From the IMG/VR virus record IMGVR_UViG_3300035670_012065, positions 1 to 64,000 of that record: 64,000 bases of DNA; one strand, written 5' to 3'. This stretch comes from a virus. Of the stretch, positions 36,294 through 45,253 are shown piece after piece (position 1 is the stretch's first letter; every line of letters starts with the position of its first letter). The notes beneath the pieces are model-generated. The model was not told where the DNA came from, searched no databases, and worked only from the letters and a program-made list of their open reading frames with translations. The position numbers and the translations under genes are program-made.

Positions 36294-37122
36294 GCTTATA
36301 AGCCTTTGCTGAAAAATTAGATAAAATTAATTTCATAGAATCTATAAAAGTTTCGAGTTTATAATTATTGTTTAGATAGTCTATAGTAGAATATAAGTTG
36401 TTATCTCTGTTGTCCAAAATAGTGGTTATGTTGGGTATGATACTATCATAATCATTAATAGACAATACGCTAGATAAACTATTATTAGTATTAATATTAG
36501 TTATAACTTTACATTCGGCAGAACAACAACATAGTACATCATAAAAGTTTTCTAAACATATTGCTATTTTATAGTTTCCAATAAGTTCCAAAACATTATC
36601 ATAATCATCAAACACAGTTAGCATATCACAATTATTAATAGTATTTTTAATGTGCTGATATATATTTTTAATATTGGGATTATTGCTGCTATTTAATACT
36701 ATAACATCTTGGGTTTTTGTAGTTTTTTTGTGTTCTACTCCATAAGATATGGTGTGACAATTATCGTCCGTTAATCCCCAAGAATTCCTAATATTGCTAT
36801 CAAAAAAAACCTTGATAGTATTACTTAATTTTTGAGATAAAATATACTTGTCTTCTTTTTTTAATGCTTTAGGAGATTCGTTGTGGAAAAATAACAATGC
36901 AGGAACATGGTACTGCAAGTGTAGGTTATTAATTTTTTGAGAAAAGTCTATAGGATTATCATTTAACATACCAATAAATGGAGATGATGCTAATTTGGTA
37001 ATATTATATGTATCAATTTTAGTAAGTAGAAGATTGAACAGATTATTTGAACACAAATTTAAAAATGTATTATTATTTAGAACATTGTTAATAATATTGG
37101 AAACCGCTATTTGACTAAACAT
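36283..37122 (-). CDS. Possible GT-B-type glycosyltransferase, diverged
   Basis: 279 residues, Asn/Ile/Leu-rich. Features that recall a GT-B fold are VPALLFFHNESPKALKK, KVFFDSNIRNSW (acceptor-domain end), TQDVIVLNSSNNPNIKNIYQ (hinge strand), and KIAICLENFYDVLCCCSAEC (donor-domain helix). The conserved E-x7-E is not present in canonical form. Neighbours overlap by 8-11 bases. Assignment is by pattern and context only. Confidence 0.35.
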   Translation of the reverse strand: MFSQIAVSNIINNVLNNNTFLNLCSNNLFNLLLTKIDTYNITKLASSPFIGMLNDNPIDFSQKINNLHLQYHVPALLFFHNESPKALKKEDKYILSQKLSNTIKVFFDSNIRNSWGLTDDNCHTISYGVEHKKTTKTQDVIVLNSSNNPNIKNIYQHIKNTINNCDMLTVFDDYDNVLELIGNYKIAICLENFYDVLCCCSAECKVITNINTNNSLSSVLSINDYDSIIPNITTILDNRDNNLYSTIDYLNNNYKLETFIDSMKLILSNFSAKAYKHEA

Positions 37123-38080
37123 ATTTTTCTACCACTTGTGATAAGCTAATATTGTGTAAAGAGTTTTGATTATTAGATGATCCCAAGTTAAACCCTCCAG
37201 ATCTTACTAAAGAAAGAGTGTTTGATAAATTTTGTGGATCATATTGAGTTTTTAATGACGATGAATTATATATTATAGATTTTTTATATTTATGGGCATA
37301 ATTTGCATGAATATCTTCATTTAAATCGATATAAACTGAGCCAGTATTATGTATAGCTGGTATAATTTCATTATTAATTTCTACAGGTGAGATGATGATC
37401 TTATTGATACTAAAATTAATATCAAAAAATGAATATGTTTTTTTAATGAATTTATTGTATGAATCTAATATTGATTGGGTAACATTCGTCATAAATAAAA
37501 CCAAACAATTTTGTTCAAGATGATGGATTGAGATAAAGTCTACAATTAATTGTTCTAATTTAGTTCTATCAGAACTATCAACTATAGTATAGTATTTTTT
37601 ATAATTGTTATATAATCCAAAATTAAAGACTCCTGCGGAAGTAACGGCTAATTTATTGCTAATGAAATTTGTTATGCGAATTTTATTTTTAACAGAACAG
37701 TCTGACAATATGTATTCTTGAAAATCATTGGTATATAAGAAAGAAACCTTTTGATCTAGGAATTGATACTTTTGTTTTTGATATAATTTACAAAGCCTAT
37801 TACTAGTTATGGGAATAAACAAGTGGCGAAGATATTTAGTATTATATGTTAAGCTATCAATATCAGAGTGTTGAATGATAATATCTATTTTAGATAAAGA
37901 TTTATTTTCTATTGTATTTAAAAGAGAAGACGTCTGGTCATCCTTAATAGAGTTTATTTGATTATATAATGGGCGTGAAATAATATTTTTATAATTCTCA
38001 ATTAACTCTAGTAGGAAGTTTAATGATTCATACCCTATGGAATTGTTTAGTCTATATGGACCAACATATAAAATATTCAT
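37115..38080 (-). CDS. Putative glycosyltransferase-like protein, unknown specificity
   Basis: 321 residues. The start (MNILYVGPYRLNNSIGYESL) is the classic first strand and glycine loop of GT-B enzymes. A later CLVLFMTNVTQSILDSYNKF plus IIISPVEINNEIIPAIHNTG resembles the second Rossmann domain. VYIDLNEDIHANYAHKYKKS occupies the donor-site position but lacks the acidic pair in standard spacing. It follows the confident GT4-family gene by a 4-base overlap. Function in glycan building is inferred. Confidence 0.45.
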   Translation of the reverse strand: MNILYVGPYRLNNSIGYESLNFLLELIENYKNIISRPLYNQINSIKDDQTSSLLNTIENKSLSKIDIIIQHSDIDSLTYNTKYLRHLFIPITSNRLCKLYQKQKYQFLDQKVSFLYTNDFQEYILSDCSVKNKIRITNFISNKLAVTSAGVFNFGLYNNYKKYYTIVDSSDRTKLEQLIVDFISIHHLEQNCLVLFMTNVTQSILDSYNKFIKKTYSFFDINFSINKIIISPVEINNEIIPAIHNTGSVYIDLNEDIHANYAHKYKKSIIYNSSSLKTQYDPQNLSNTLSLVRSGGFNLGSSNNQNSLHNISLSQVVEKYV

Positions 38081-39729
38081 GTTCTATTCTTTAGATGGGC
38101 GTACTGAATAAAATCTTCTTCAAAAGTTTTGTTAGATTTTCTTGCTATTTCCGAATTGTTATTATTTTCTACCACAGTATTAACATAATCATACATATTA
38201 TCTATAGAGGAACCAGTAATATTGGTTGGCCCAGCATATGCGAAGCCATAATCGGCATTTTGTAAAAGTTGTAAAAATCTATTGGAGCTTAAAAGATCAG
38301 CATTTTTTAATGCATTATTACATAACGAAATAGTTTCTAATAAGTTACTTCTATTTTCAGAATTTTTTGGTTTAGATATTGAAGACAATATTGGTAATGG
38401 CTTAGTCCAATCGGATCTAAAATCTAAGTTATCAAAATAATTTTCCCATTTTTTAGCTATAATGTCCCAATCATAATATTTTGTTGTTAATTCTCTTGTT
38501 CTATATCTTTCTTGGTTTCGTATCGATAATGGTTTGTGTATTTGGTCGATAATAATCCTCACAAGATCATCATTGTCCGGATAAACCCTAACGGCTTTTG
38601 TTTCTAATTCTTTATAGTAAGTTTTTACTTTTATCGGATAAGCCTGTAGTTTATTTATTATATCTACCATAGCACTATAGTTTACTGTTGCTATAGGTAC
38701 TCCACAAGCACCTGCTTCCACTTGAGGCATACCAAAACCTTCGCAAATAGCATATTGTACATATATATCAAATAGATTATAAATATCGCTTAACTGCTCC
38801 TCAGATACTCCTTGCGAAACAGAGGGAAAGGCTGATGATTTATTTAAGCATTTCGAACAAACCCTTTGAGGTCCGCAAAAGGTTGAACATTCTATATGGC
38901 CACAATTTTTGCATAAGTAAGAGAATAGGACCCTATTGGACACGCCAGATCTGCTTAATAATTCTGGAATATCCCACCCCATGTCCGGATATGTTGTATG
39001 GAGATACAAATATATCGGTTGTGAATAACCCTGGTTTGATAGTTTGTTCGATAGGTCTTTAAAAGATACTAATAATTCTGGTATTAGTTTACGTTTTTGA
39101 TTTCTCATCACCGAACCAATAACAAAAGCATCTTGCTCTATATTATATTTTGAACGTAAAGCATTTTTATCTTTGATATAAAAGATATCTAAATTAACGC
39201 CTGGGGATGTAGTTTCTATATATTTTACATTATTGTTTGTTTGTTTTTTAAGTACTTGCGCCCCCCAATCACTATAGGTAAAAATAGCATCTGCTGATAA
39301 AAATGTGTCTACCCATTCTTCTTGCTGGGGTGCAGAATCTACAGTTGGCATTAATATATGATGAAAATATTTTCTTAATGGAGATATTGGTTGGTAATTA
39401 GTCATCCAATAATCACGAACATCAACAACAATATCGCATTTAAAATCCAGAAGAACTTTTTCAAATCTCCATCTACCGAATTGATTATCGGTTCGTGACA
39501 TATATTCTTTATATCTAGGATCGTTCTCCCTAACAGCATTTGCATAATATTTCCATTCTATGTTTTTATCTCTAGGGTCATTCACAAAACCATAAGATGC
39601 AAACTCTGCTATCTCATATTTTCCTGTTTTGTGTAATCTAGAAAGAAACTCATAGGCATATTTGCCAAATCCAGAATTAATAAAACTGGCTTCCGAGCAC
39701 ATTAAGATTTTAAGTTTGGATTTTGGCAT
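38077..39729 (-). CDS. Glycosyltransferase family 4-type (GT-B) with zinc-ribbon insertion
   Basis: 550 residues and the first gene of the sugar cassette. The N-terminus (KILMCSEASFINSGFGKYAY) is the acceptor-side Rossmann domain. The donor domain has FVIGSVMRNQKRKLIPELL (about 205-225), then CEGFGMPQVEAGACGVP (about 330-347), the E-G-F-G-x-P-x-x-E-A-x-A-C-G signature of retaining GT4 enzymes. Between them (nt about 38838-38915) lies an inserted cysteine cluster: CKNC, CSTFC, CSKC. About 125 extra residues follow the GT fold. It transfers a sugar from a nucleotide donor; acceptor and sugar are unknown. A strong hairpin separates it from the upstream ssb gene. Confidence 0.75.
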   Translation of the reverse strand: MPKSKLKILMCSEASFINSGFGKYAYEFLSRLHKTGKYEIAEFASYGFVNDPRDKNIEWKYYANAVRENDPRYKEYMSRTDNQFGRWRFEKVLLDFKCDIVVDVRDYWMTNYQPISPLRKYFHHILMPTVDSAPQQEEWVDTFLSADAIFTYSDWGAQVLKKQTNNNVKYIETTSPGVNLDIFYIKDKNALRSKYNIEQDAFVIGSVMRNQKRKLIPELLVSFKDLSNKLSNQGYSQPIYLYLHTTYPDMGWDIPELLSRSGVSNRVLFSYLCKNCGHIECSTFCGPQRVCSKCLNKSSAFPSVSQGVSEEQLSDIYNLFDIYVQYAICEGFGMPQVEAGACGVPIATVNYSAMVDIINKLQAYPIKVKTYYKELETKAVRVYPDNDDLVRIIIDQIHKPLSIRNQERYRTRELTTKYYDWDIIAKKWENYFDNLDFRSDWTKPLPILSSISKPKNSENRSNLLETISLCNNALKNADLLSSNRFLQLLQNADYGFAYAGPTNITGSSIDNMYDYVNTVVENNNNSEIARKSNKTFEEDFIQYAHLKNRT

Positions 39730-39744
39730 ATATAAAATGGAATA

Positions 39745-39775
39745 GAATAAGGGGGATATTTCACCCCCATTATTC
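39745..39775 (-). terminator. Hairpin terminator downstream of ssb
   Basis: The arms GAATAAGGGGG and CCCCCATTATTC (one bulged A) pair around an 8-base loop, giving five GC and six AT pairs. On the minus strand it lies 18 bases after the ssb stop and is followed by a moderately T-rich stretch (TATTCCATTTTATA). It is the only strong GC hairpin noticed in an intergenic gap and probably ends the ssb transcript or limits read-through into the sugar cassette. Confidence 0.65.
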
Positions 39776-39793
39776 TAATTTCTCCGATTCGTA

Positions 39794-40162
39794 TCAGAAA
39801 GCTACTGACTCTGGCTCTTCCGACTTTGCCCTACTGAGCTTGGTAATCTTAGAAAAGTTATTAACTCTAACCTTTAGACTACTATGCTTAACGCCATCCT
39901 TTTCCCAACTATCGTTTCGTAATGATCCTTCTACCATTACCAAATCACCCTTTTTTAGGCTTTCAGCAATAGTTTCTGCTCCACTATCCCAGGCTTCGCA
40001 ATTAATGAAAGATGTAATCTTATCTCTTTCTCCATTAGCCTTAACATAATCCCTATTGACAGCGATAGTAAAATTTACTACACTTGTTTGCTTTCCGTTA
40101 GGATTAACTACTCTTAGTTCTGGGTCTCTAGCAAGATTACCTTTCAATAACGTAATATTCAT
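39794..40162 (-). CDS. ssb: Single-stranded DNA-binding protein
   Basis: 122 residues from ATG 40162, chosen because an AGGAG site lies 10 bases upstream; an in-frame TTG at 40171 lacks this spacing. The OB fold is clear: NITLLKGNLARDPELR (strand 1), VVNFTIAVNRDY, FINCEAWDSGAETIAESLKK, GDLVMVEGSLRNDSWEKDG. The linker is very short, and the acidic tip ends in EEPESVAF, keeping the terminal Phe of bacterial SSB tips that dock replication partners. It coats single strands at the phage fork. It has its own consensus promoter and a downstream hairpin, so it can be made in high amounts independently of the polymerase genes. Confidence 0.93.
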   Translation of the reverse strand: MNITLLKGNLARDPELRVVNPNGKQTSVVNFTIAVNRDYVKANGERDKITSFINCEAWDSGAETIAESLKKGDLVMVEGSLRNDSWEKDGVKHSSLKVRVNNFSKITKLSRAKSEEPESVAF

Positions 40163-40203
40163 ATAAATCAATCTCCTAAAAAGTTAAAAGGTCACAACAG
40201 TAT

Positions 40204-40231
40204 ATTATAAATGATCCTGGTCGTTTGTCAA
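40204..40231 (-). promoter_or_regulatory. Consensus sigma70-type promoter for ssb
   Basis: On the minus strand a perfect -35 TTGACA (40226-40231) and a perfect -10 TATAAT (40204-40209) are separated by 16 bases. Transcription would start near 40197, giving a leader of about 35 bases with AGGAG (40173-40177) before ATG 40162. The -35 box overlaps the TGA stop (40228-40230) of the polymerase C-half gene. Two perfect hexamers in a short intergenic gap before an abundantly needed protein make this convincing; it implies recognition by a host housekeeping sigma factor. Confidence 0.85.
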
Positions 40232-41841
40232 GATCTCGGAACAAAGCATTTTTCTACGACAAAAGAGTCTTTTTTGGGGCTTTTATTGCCAACAAATATT
40301 AAAACATTTCCTTCAAAAAGATAATTTCTATATATAGATAGTTGTTCAGGAAATACTATTACACTGTCTAGGCTAGAGAATTGATCTTCTATTGTTAAAA
40401 AGGCCATATCAGATCCTGCATATTTACCCTTTTTTGTTTTCACAAAATTAATATAGCTTATTTCGCCAGCTAAAATAATATTTTTAGTAGAATTAGTATT
40501 CTTGAAGGTTTTGCAATCACAATTTGTCATGCTAATATCGTAGGAATCTATTTTGAAACAAGTTATTGAGGCTCCTAATAATGAATTTTCCGTATCAGAT
40601 AGCCATTCTATTTTGTCTGTTAGGGAGTATGGTGGATTATTATAAAGATTTATTAAATTTTGAATTGAATTTTTACGTTTTATATTAATCTTATTTTTTG
40701 TCAATAGGTTTTCCAAACATTCTTTTAATGAATAAGAATCAAGCTCTATTAGCTCCAATTCTCTTGATGTTAACTCCGAAACTATATCATAATCAAACAA
40801 CATTTTTGTTCTTGATATATTATAATAGTCTAATGCCCCGGAACTAATAAGAGCTTTGGCTGCTGTGGAATTAATTTTGGTCAAGAGTTTTACCAATGAT
40901 GTATTCCAAGAAATATTATTAATGTCAAGATCTTCACAAAGTTTTACTATTTTATCGTAAACAGAAAAACCAACACCTTTTATATCTGTCAAGCCGAAAT
41001 ATATCTTATTATCGGCAATTATAAAATGTTTATTTAGCTTTCTTAGATCCGGGACACAAACAACAACATCCATTTCTGTTGCATTTCTTATCAATTCTTT
41101 TATTTCTTTTTGTGGATCCATTTTATCTTTAGCAAATTTTAAATACGATGCAAAGAATGGTTTTGCAAAATGAGCTTTGGCGTATGCTGATGAGTATGCG
41201 TTCATAGCATATGAAACAGCATGAGACGCATTGAATGAATATCTTTGTGATTTTTCAACCCAACCAAAAATTTCTTCAGACTCTTCATCATTAACAATAT
41301 TTATTTTTTTTGTGCCTTCTTTAAATTTTATTTTAACCTTTGCCATTTCTTCTGGTTTCTTTTTACCTATGGCTTTTCTTAACATATCAGCCTCTTGTAA
41401 ATCAAAACCAGCTATTATTTGTGCTATCTGCATAGCTTGTTCCTGATAAATCATTTCTCCATAGGTAGATTTTAGTATTGGCTTAAGAGCCGGATGAAAA
41501 TAATCGATACTTTCTTGACCATTTTTTTTATCAATATAATGATCACTAACGCTTTTGCCGTCTCTAATAGCCTCCAAAGATCCTGGTCTCATTATGCTAA
41601 TCAAAGCTGATAATTGTTCTATGTTTTGTGGCTTTAATTTCTTTGCCATGCTAGAACCTAGTCTTGATTCAAGCTGAAATACCCCCTTTGTATTTCCCTC
41701 GCTGATTAAATCCCATGTTTTTGAACAATTAAGATTTAGGTCATCGAGCTTTCCACTAAAATAGATTTTTGGATGTTTTTTATCGTCGCAATCGATAATT
41801 GGAAATTTACATCCACATTCAAAAGAGTAATATTGGTTCAT
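40228..41841 (-). CDS. dnaE: DNA polymerase III alpha subunit, C-terminal half (split gene)
   Basis: 537 residues. After an N-terminal cysteine patch (FECGCKFPIIDC) it enters the DnaE fingers at TWDLISEGNTKGVFQLESR, then ALISIMRPGSLE, EMIYQEQAMQIAQIIAGF, AIGKKKPEEM and YSFNASHAVSYAMNAYSSAY. These are followed by helix-hairpin-helix-like sequence (TDIKGVGFSVYDKI) and a C-terminal OB domain (FLTIEDQFSSLDSVIVFP). It continues exactly where the 43433-45253 product ends relative to full-length DnaE. The catalytic aspartates are in the other half, so the two chains must associate. It starts by a 4-base overlap with the exonuclease stop. Confidence 0.9.
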   Translation of the reverse strand: MNQYYSFECGCKFPIIDCDDKKHPKIYFSGKLDDLNLNCSKTWDLISEGNTKGVFQLESRLGSSMAKKLKPQNIEQLSALISIMRPGSLEAIRDGKSVSDHYIDKKNGQESIDYFHPALKPILKSTYGEMIYQEQAMQIAQIIAGFDLQEADMLRKAIGKKKPEEMAKVKIKFKEGTKKINIVNDEESEEIFGWVEKSQRYSFNASHAVSYAMNAYSSAYAKAHFAKPFFASYLKFAKDKMDPQKEIKELIRNATEMDVVVCVPDLRKLNKHFIIADNKIYFGLTDIKGVGFSVYDKIVKLCEDLDINNISWNTSLVKLLTKINSTAAKALISSGALDYYNISRTKMLFDYDIVSELTSRELELIELDSYSLKECLENLLTKNKINIKRKNSIQNLINLYNNPPYSLTDKIEWLSDTENSLLGASITCFKIDSYDISMTNCDCKTFKNTNSTKNIILAGEISYINFVKTKKGKYAGSDMAFLTIEDQFSSLDSVIVFPEQLSIYRNYLFEGNVLIFVGNKSPKKDSFVVEKCFVPRS

Positions 41842-42533
41842 GTTTTACTAAAAGCGTTTTTAAATTTTACCTTGTTAGAGAGATTCCTATGTAATTTCAT
41901 AAATCTAATTAATATATCTGCTGTTGCTTTGACGTCGTTTAATGCGTCGTGAGAGCCTTTATTTCCTAAGCCTAAATACTCTCTAACATTATCCAACGTA
42001 TAGTTCTTAAGTTCGCTATTTCCTTCAAACCAATAGAAAATAATATTCATAAGGTCGATAACGTCTCGTGGATAAAAAAGAGATGTTCTTCCTTCCTTAT
42101 TGAGATTGTTGTACTTTACACTAAGTCTTTCTATAATACGTAAATCAAACCTATTTATATTATATCCAGCAGCAATAGGCGCTGTGAAACATGACTTTTT
42201 ATCAGATCTTATGTGATATTGCTCTAGATAAGAGACAAACATCTTCCATCCACTATCTTGTTGTTGGTAATTTTTCCAATCTTCTAAAATTTTTGTTTTT
42301 TCACAACCCCTAACCTTAGCGTGAAAATCTAAAACATCGGTATCATCATATATGTATTCGGAATTTTCTTCTAACGCATATGGTTTTAGATTTATATTAA
42401 ATTCTGAGTCTTTAATAATTTCTAGTTTATACGGATCTATCATTAATGCAGCGATTTGAACTGGACTACAAGAATCGGGATTTACCCCGTCTGTTTCCAA
42501 ATCAAAAACACAAATTTTTTGTAAATTAGCCAT
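41838..42533 (-). CDS. DnaQ-like 3'-5' exonuclease (proofreading type)
   Basis: 231 residues. The DEDD motifs are complete: ExoI VFDLETDG (residues about 9-16), ExoII AAGYNINRFDLRI (about 120-132), and ExoIII GSHDALNDVKATADIL (about 193-208), with His giving the DEDDh type. The sequence between ExoI and ExoII is slightly expanded. Lying between the two halves of PolIII alpha, it most likely proofreads for that polymerase as the epsilon subunit does. It overlaps both neighbours (4 and 8 bases), indicating tight co-translation. Confidence 0.88.
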   Translation of the reverse strand: MANLQKICVFDLETDGVNPDSCSPVQIAALMIDPYKLEIIKDSEFNINLKPYALEENSEYIYDDTDVLDFHAKVRGCEKTKILEDWKNYQQQDSGWKMFVSYLEQYHIRSDKKSCFTAPIAAGYNINRFDLRIIERLSVKYNNLNKEGRTSLFYPRDVIDLMNIIFYWFEGNSELKNYTLDNVREYLGLGNKGSHDALNDVKATADILIRFMKLHRNLSNKVKFKNAFSKT

Positions 42534-42708
42534 TTGTCTCCACTACTGTGTTTCCTGGGAAAAAAGTCCTTTGTTTAGTGTCGTTAGAAACATGACAATT
42601 TACGCTTCTACAACAGCTTACTCTAGTTTCTTGTATTTTAGTATACTCGATATTATTTACTTTAAAATTTTCACCAACTGCTACTTGATCTAAAGTTTTT
42701 GTTAGCAT
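42526..42708 (-). CDS. Small conserved-type phage protein, unknown
   Basis: 60 residues with a strong GGAGG site five bases before ATG 42708. It contains VAVGENFKVNNIEYTKI, a CCRSVNC cysteine cluster and ends in RTFFPGNTVVETN. It looks like a compact beta protein. The start overlaps the stop of the HNH gene by one base (ATG/TAA) and its end overlaps the exonuclease start by eight. The excellent ribosome site and coupling argue it is real. Function unknown. Confidence 0.6.
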   Translation of the reverse strand: MLTKTLDQVAVGENFKVNNIEYTKIQETRVSCCRSVNCHVSNDTKQRTFFPGNTVVETNG

Positions 42709-43403
42709 TATAGGCCTCCATCTAATAGATTTTTATATAACGTTATTTTTTTACACCAATTTAAAAAGTCTTTTTCTGGCATATTTCTTTTCATAAAATT
42801 CAAATCCTTATGAATCCATTGTATATTATTCTTCTCATAACCTAGATCAGAATCTATCCTATCCAAAGAAGCATTACTATATTTTCTCGTTTTTACAGTA
42901 TACGGGAAATGTAAGATTTCACCACTTAAAGCACAGCGCCTATTTTGTTTCAAAAAAACATCCCAAGCTTCTTCTATGGTTATATTTACCTTTATCTCTC
43001 TATCTTTAGCTCCACGCAAAATCCTACTCCAATACTCAGCTCTAATTTCTTCGTATCCGCAATATGATTTGTGTTCTTTTCCTCTTTTTCTAGATTTACA
43101 TCCACAACTTTTGGTATTCCCATTATAGAGAGAATTTCCTAGAACTTCTATTGTTTTGCCGCAATCACAAGCGCATAAAAATAGCGCATGACTATGTCTG
43201 TCTTTTCCTGCATATTTGATTGGTTTAAGCGAGCCAAATTTTTTTCCGATAAAAGAATTAGAGATATCTTTTCGTATATTGTATTTTTTAAGCTTCAAAC
43301 TAATCCATGCCTCAGAACATCTGTAAATTTTAGCTATTTCTCTTTGTTTTTTATTTTCTTTGTATATCATTCTTTCCAAATCTTTTTTCGTAATTTTTTG
43401 CAT
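42708..43403 (-). CDS. HNH-type homing endonuclease between the PolIII alpha halves
   Basis: 231 residues. Residues 1-50 form a helix-turn-helix (KKQREIAKIYRCSEAWISLK). Residues about 52-105 are a zinc-containing DNA-binding module (FLCACDCGKTIEV, then KSCGCKSRKRGKEH) as in AP2/HNH homing enzymes. The C-terminal nuclease core has RCALSG, NASLDRIDSDLGYEKNNIQW and LNFMKRNM, a diverged HNH/His-Me finger arrangement. It sits immediately downstream of the N-half of the split polymerase gene, the place expected if a mobile endonuclease caused or exploited the split. Confidence 0.78.
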   Translation of the reverse strand: MQKITKKDLERMIYKENKKQREIAKIYRCSEAWISLKLKKYNIRKDISNSFIGKKFGSLKPIKYAGKDRHSHALFLCACDCGKTIEVLGNSLYNGNTKSCGCKSRKRGKEHKSYCGYEEIRAEYWSRILRGAKDREIKVNITIEEAWDVFLKQNRRCALSGEILHFPYTVKTRKYSNASLDRIDSDLGYEKNNIQWIHKDLNFMKRNMPEKDFLNWCKKITLYKNLLDGGL

Positions 43404-43432
43404 AATCCTACCTACTAAAAATTGATATAATC

Positions 43433-45253
43433 CTATACACCATTTTTTAAAATGTCAGAAATATGCATTATCTTGTCCAAAAAAGCTATGCCTAATACAT
43501 CGAATTTTATTAAACCTAAACTTTCTAGATCGTTCATCTCCATGCCTGCTATTAGCTGATCATTTTTGTTATCATAAACCATTGGGCATAAGGTGGAAAG
43601 ATCTTGAGTTCCTATAATTACACCAGCCGCATGTTTGCTTTGATTAGATTTTGTTCCTTCCAGCCTAATAGCTTGTTCAAATCTTTTAGACAAGGGTCCT
43701 ACAAGAGAGCCGTCATCAGATATATAGCACCATTCTTTGAGTTTGTCAACATTATTTTCTAGTGCCCATCTAATAATTGATGCTTCTCCGGTATCCTCTT
43801 TCATTTCTTGTAATTCGTCTGCTATCTTGGCTTCATCGGGAATAAATTTTGTGATGGTGTTCATTTCTTCGAAGCTTATATTGCCGTAAACTCTTAGTAC
43901 GTCTTTAAGAGCGCCTCGACCTTTCATAGTATTAAATGTGATCATTTGCGAAACTTTATTTTGACCATATTTATTTTTTATGTAGTCTAATACATTTTCT
44001 CTTTTATCAATTGGTATATCCATGTCAATATCTGGCATTGAGACCCTATCTTTCGTATTTCTTCCACTATTATAGAATCTTTCGAATAACAAATTATACT
44101 TAATGGGATCAATATCTGTTATGCCAACCAAATAAGAAACCAAACAACCAGCACAACTACCTCTTCCTGGACCAGGGAGCCAATCCTTATTCCTAACATA
44201 ATTCACTATATCTTGCACAATAAGAAAGTAGCTACTAAGCCCAGCGCCTTGCAGTATTTCTAATTCATGTTTTATTCTATCCACATATATATTTTGATTT
44301 TCTTTTGATATTGTTGTGGCTATTCTATTTTTCCAACCGTTTCTACATAATTCTCTCAAATATTCATCCGCATCGAATCCTTTTGGACAATCAAACATAG
44401 GTAATTTAGGAGCAGATAATATATCGAATTCTTGAATTAGATTATCTATTAAGCATGTATTTTGTATTTCTTCTTCATTATGAAGATTTTTCATTTCTCC
44501 AGGAGAAAGTATATAGTATTTGTCGCTTTTGAAAAAACACTCCATAGGAACATCCTTATCATTTAATAATTTTGTATTAATATCTGATAAAGTTGTTTTT
44601 AAATTATTACATAACAATATTCTTTGATCTACCGCATCATCTTGAGAGACATAATGGGCATCAGGAGTACAAACCGCTTTTATTTTACTTAATTCTGATA
44701 ATCTCCTTATTGTTTGAGTAAGATATTCTTGTTGTTTTAAGGCATCTTTATCAAACAATTGTGTCTCTAAATAAAAATTATTATTACCAAAAATCTCTAC
44801 CATATGGTCTATGAAAGATAGTCCATTTTTTATAGCACTATCTTGATCTCCCAATAAAGTATCCGAAAGGGTTGATCCAAGATGGCCGCATATTCCTATG
44901 ATATTACCGTCCAATAACTTTGATAGGTTGTCTATGCTTAGTCTTGGTTTATGATAAAAATATTCTGGCTTATTAGATTCTGAAACTATTTTTATTAGCG
45001 TTTTCCATCCCTCTAAATTTTTTGCTAAAACTAAAAAATGACTTAGTTTAGAGTTTTCTTTCGTTTTTATAGAGGCATCTTCTTTGCATATATAAAGTTC
45101 GCAGCCTAAAATAGGCTTAATATTTTTTGATTTTAATTTTTGATAAAACTGAACGGTTCCTGCTATACTTCCATGGTCTGTTATTGCACAAGACTTTATG
45201 TCAAAATCTTGGCATCTAGATGCTATTTTTTCCGGTTTGCTTAATCCATCCAA
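43433..45253 (-). CDS. dnaE: DNA polymerase III alpha subunit, N-terminal half: PHP domain and palm
   Basis: 606 residues counted from TTG 45253, an in-frame codon that is probably not the true start (see 45254-45318). PHP motifs: CAITDHGSIAG (about 17-27), HLGSTL and CTPDAHYV. The polymerase palm has PGPGRGSCAGCLVSYLVGI, MPDIDMDIPIDKR with two catalytic Asp, HAAGVIIG, and LIKFDVLGIAFL with the third. The chain ends just after this motif (ILKNGV), so it contains all three catalytic aspartates but lacks fingers, HhH and OB, which are in the 40228-41841 product. No intein-like sequence is present at either broken end, so splicing in trans is not indicated. Confidence 0.88.
   Translation of the reverse strand: MDGLSKPEKIASRCQDFDIKSCAITDHGSIAGTVQFYQKLKSKNIKPILGCELYICKEDASIKTKENSKLSHFLVLAKNLEGWKTLIKIVSESNKPEYFYHKPRLSIDNLSKLLDGNIIGICGHLGSTLSDTLLGDQDSAIKNGLSFIDHMVEIFGNNNFYLETQLFDKDALKQQEYLTQTIRRLSELSKIKAVCTPDAHYVSQDDAVDQRILLCNNLKTTLSDINTKLLNDKDVPMECFFKSDKYYILSPGEMKNLHNEEEIQNTCLIDNLIQEFDILSAPKLPMFDCPKGFDADEYLRELCRNGWKNRIATTISKENQNIYVDRIKHELEILQGAGLSSYFLIVQDIVNYVRNKDWLPGPGRGSCAGCLVSYLVGITDIDPIKYNLLFERFYNSGRNTKDRVSMPDIDMDIPIDKRENVLDYIKNKYGQNKVSQMITFNTMKGRGALKDVLRVYGNISFEEMNTITKFIPDEAKIADELQEMKEDTGEASIIRWALENNVDKLKEWCYISDDGSLVGPLSKRFEQAIRLEGTKSNQSKHAAGVIIGTQDLSTLCPMVYDNKNDQLIAGMEMNDLESLGLIKFDVLGIAFLDKIMHISDILKNGV

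Noticed and set aside
41841-43433. Split intein joining the two PolIII alpha halves, as in cyanobacterial DnaE
   Set aside because: The break is at a different place, and neither end carries block A or block F/G residues (no Cys-start or His-Asn end).
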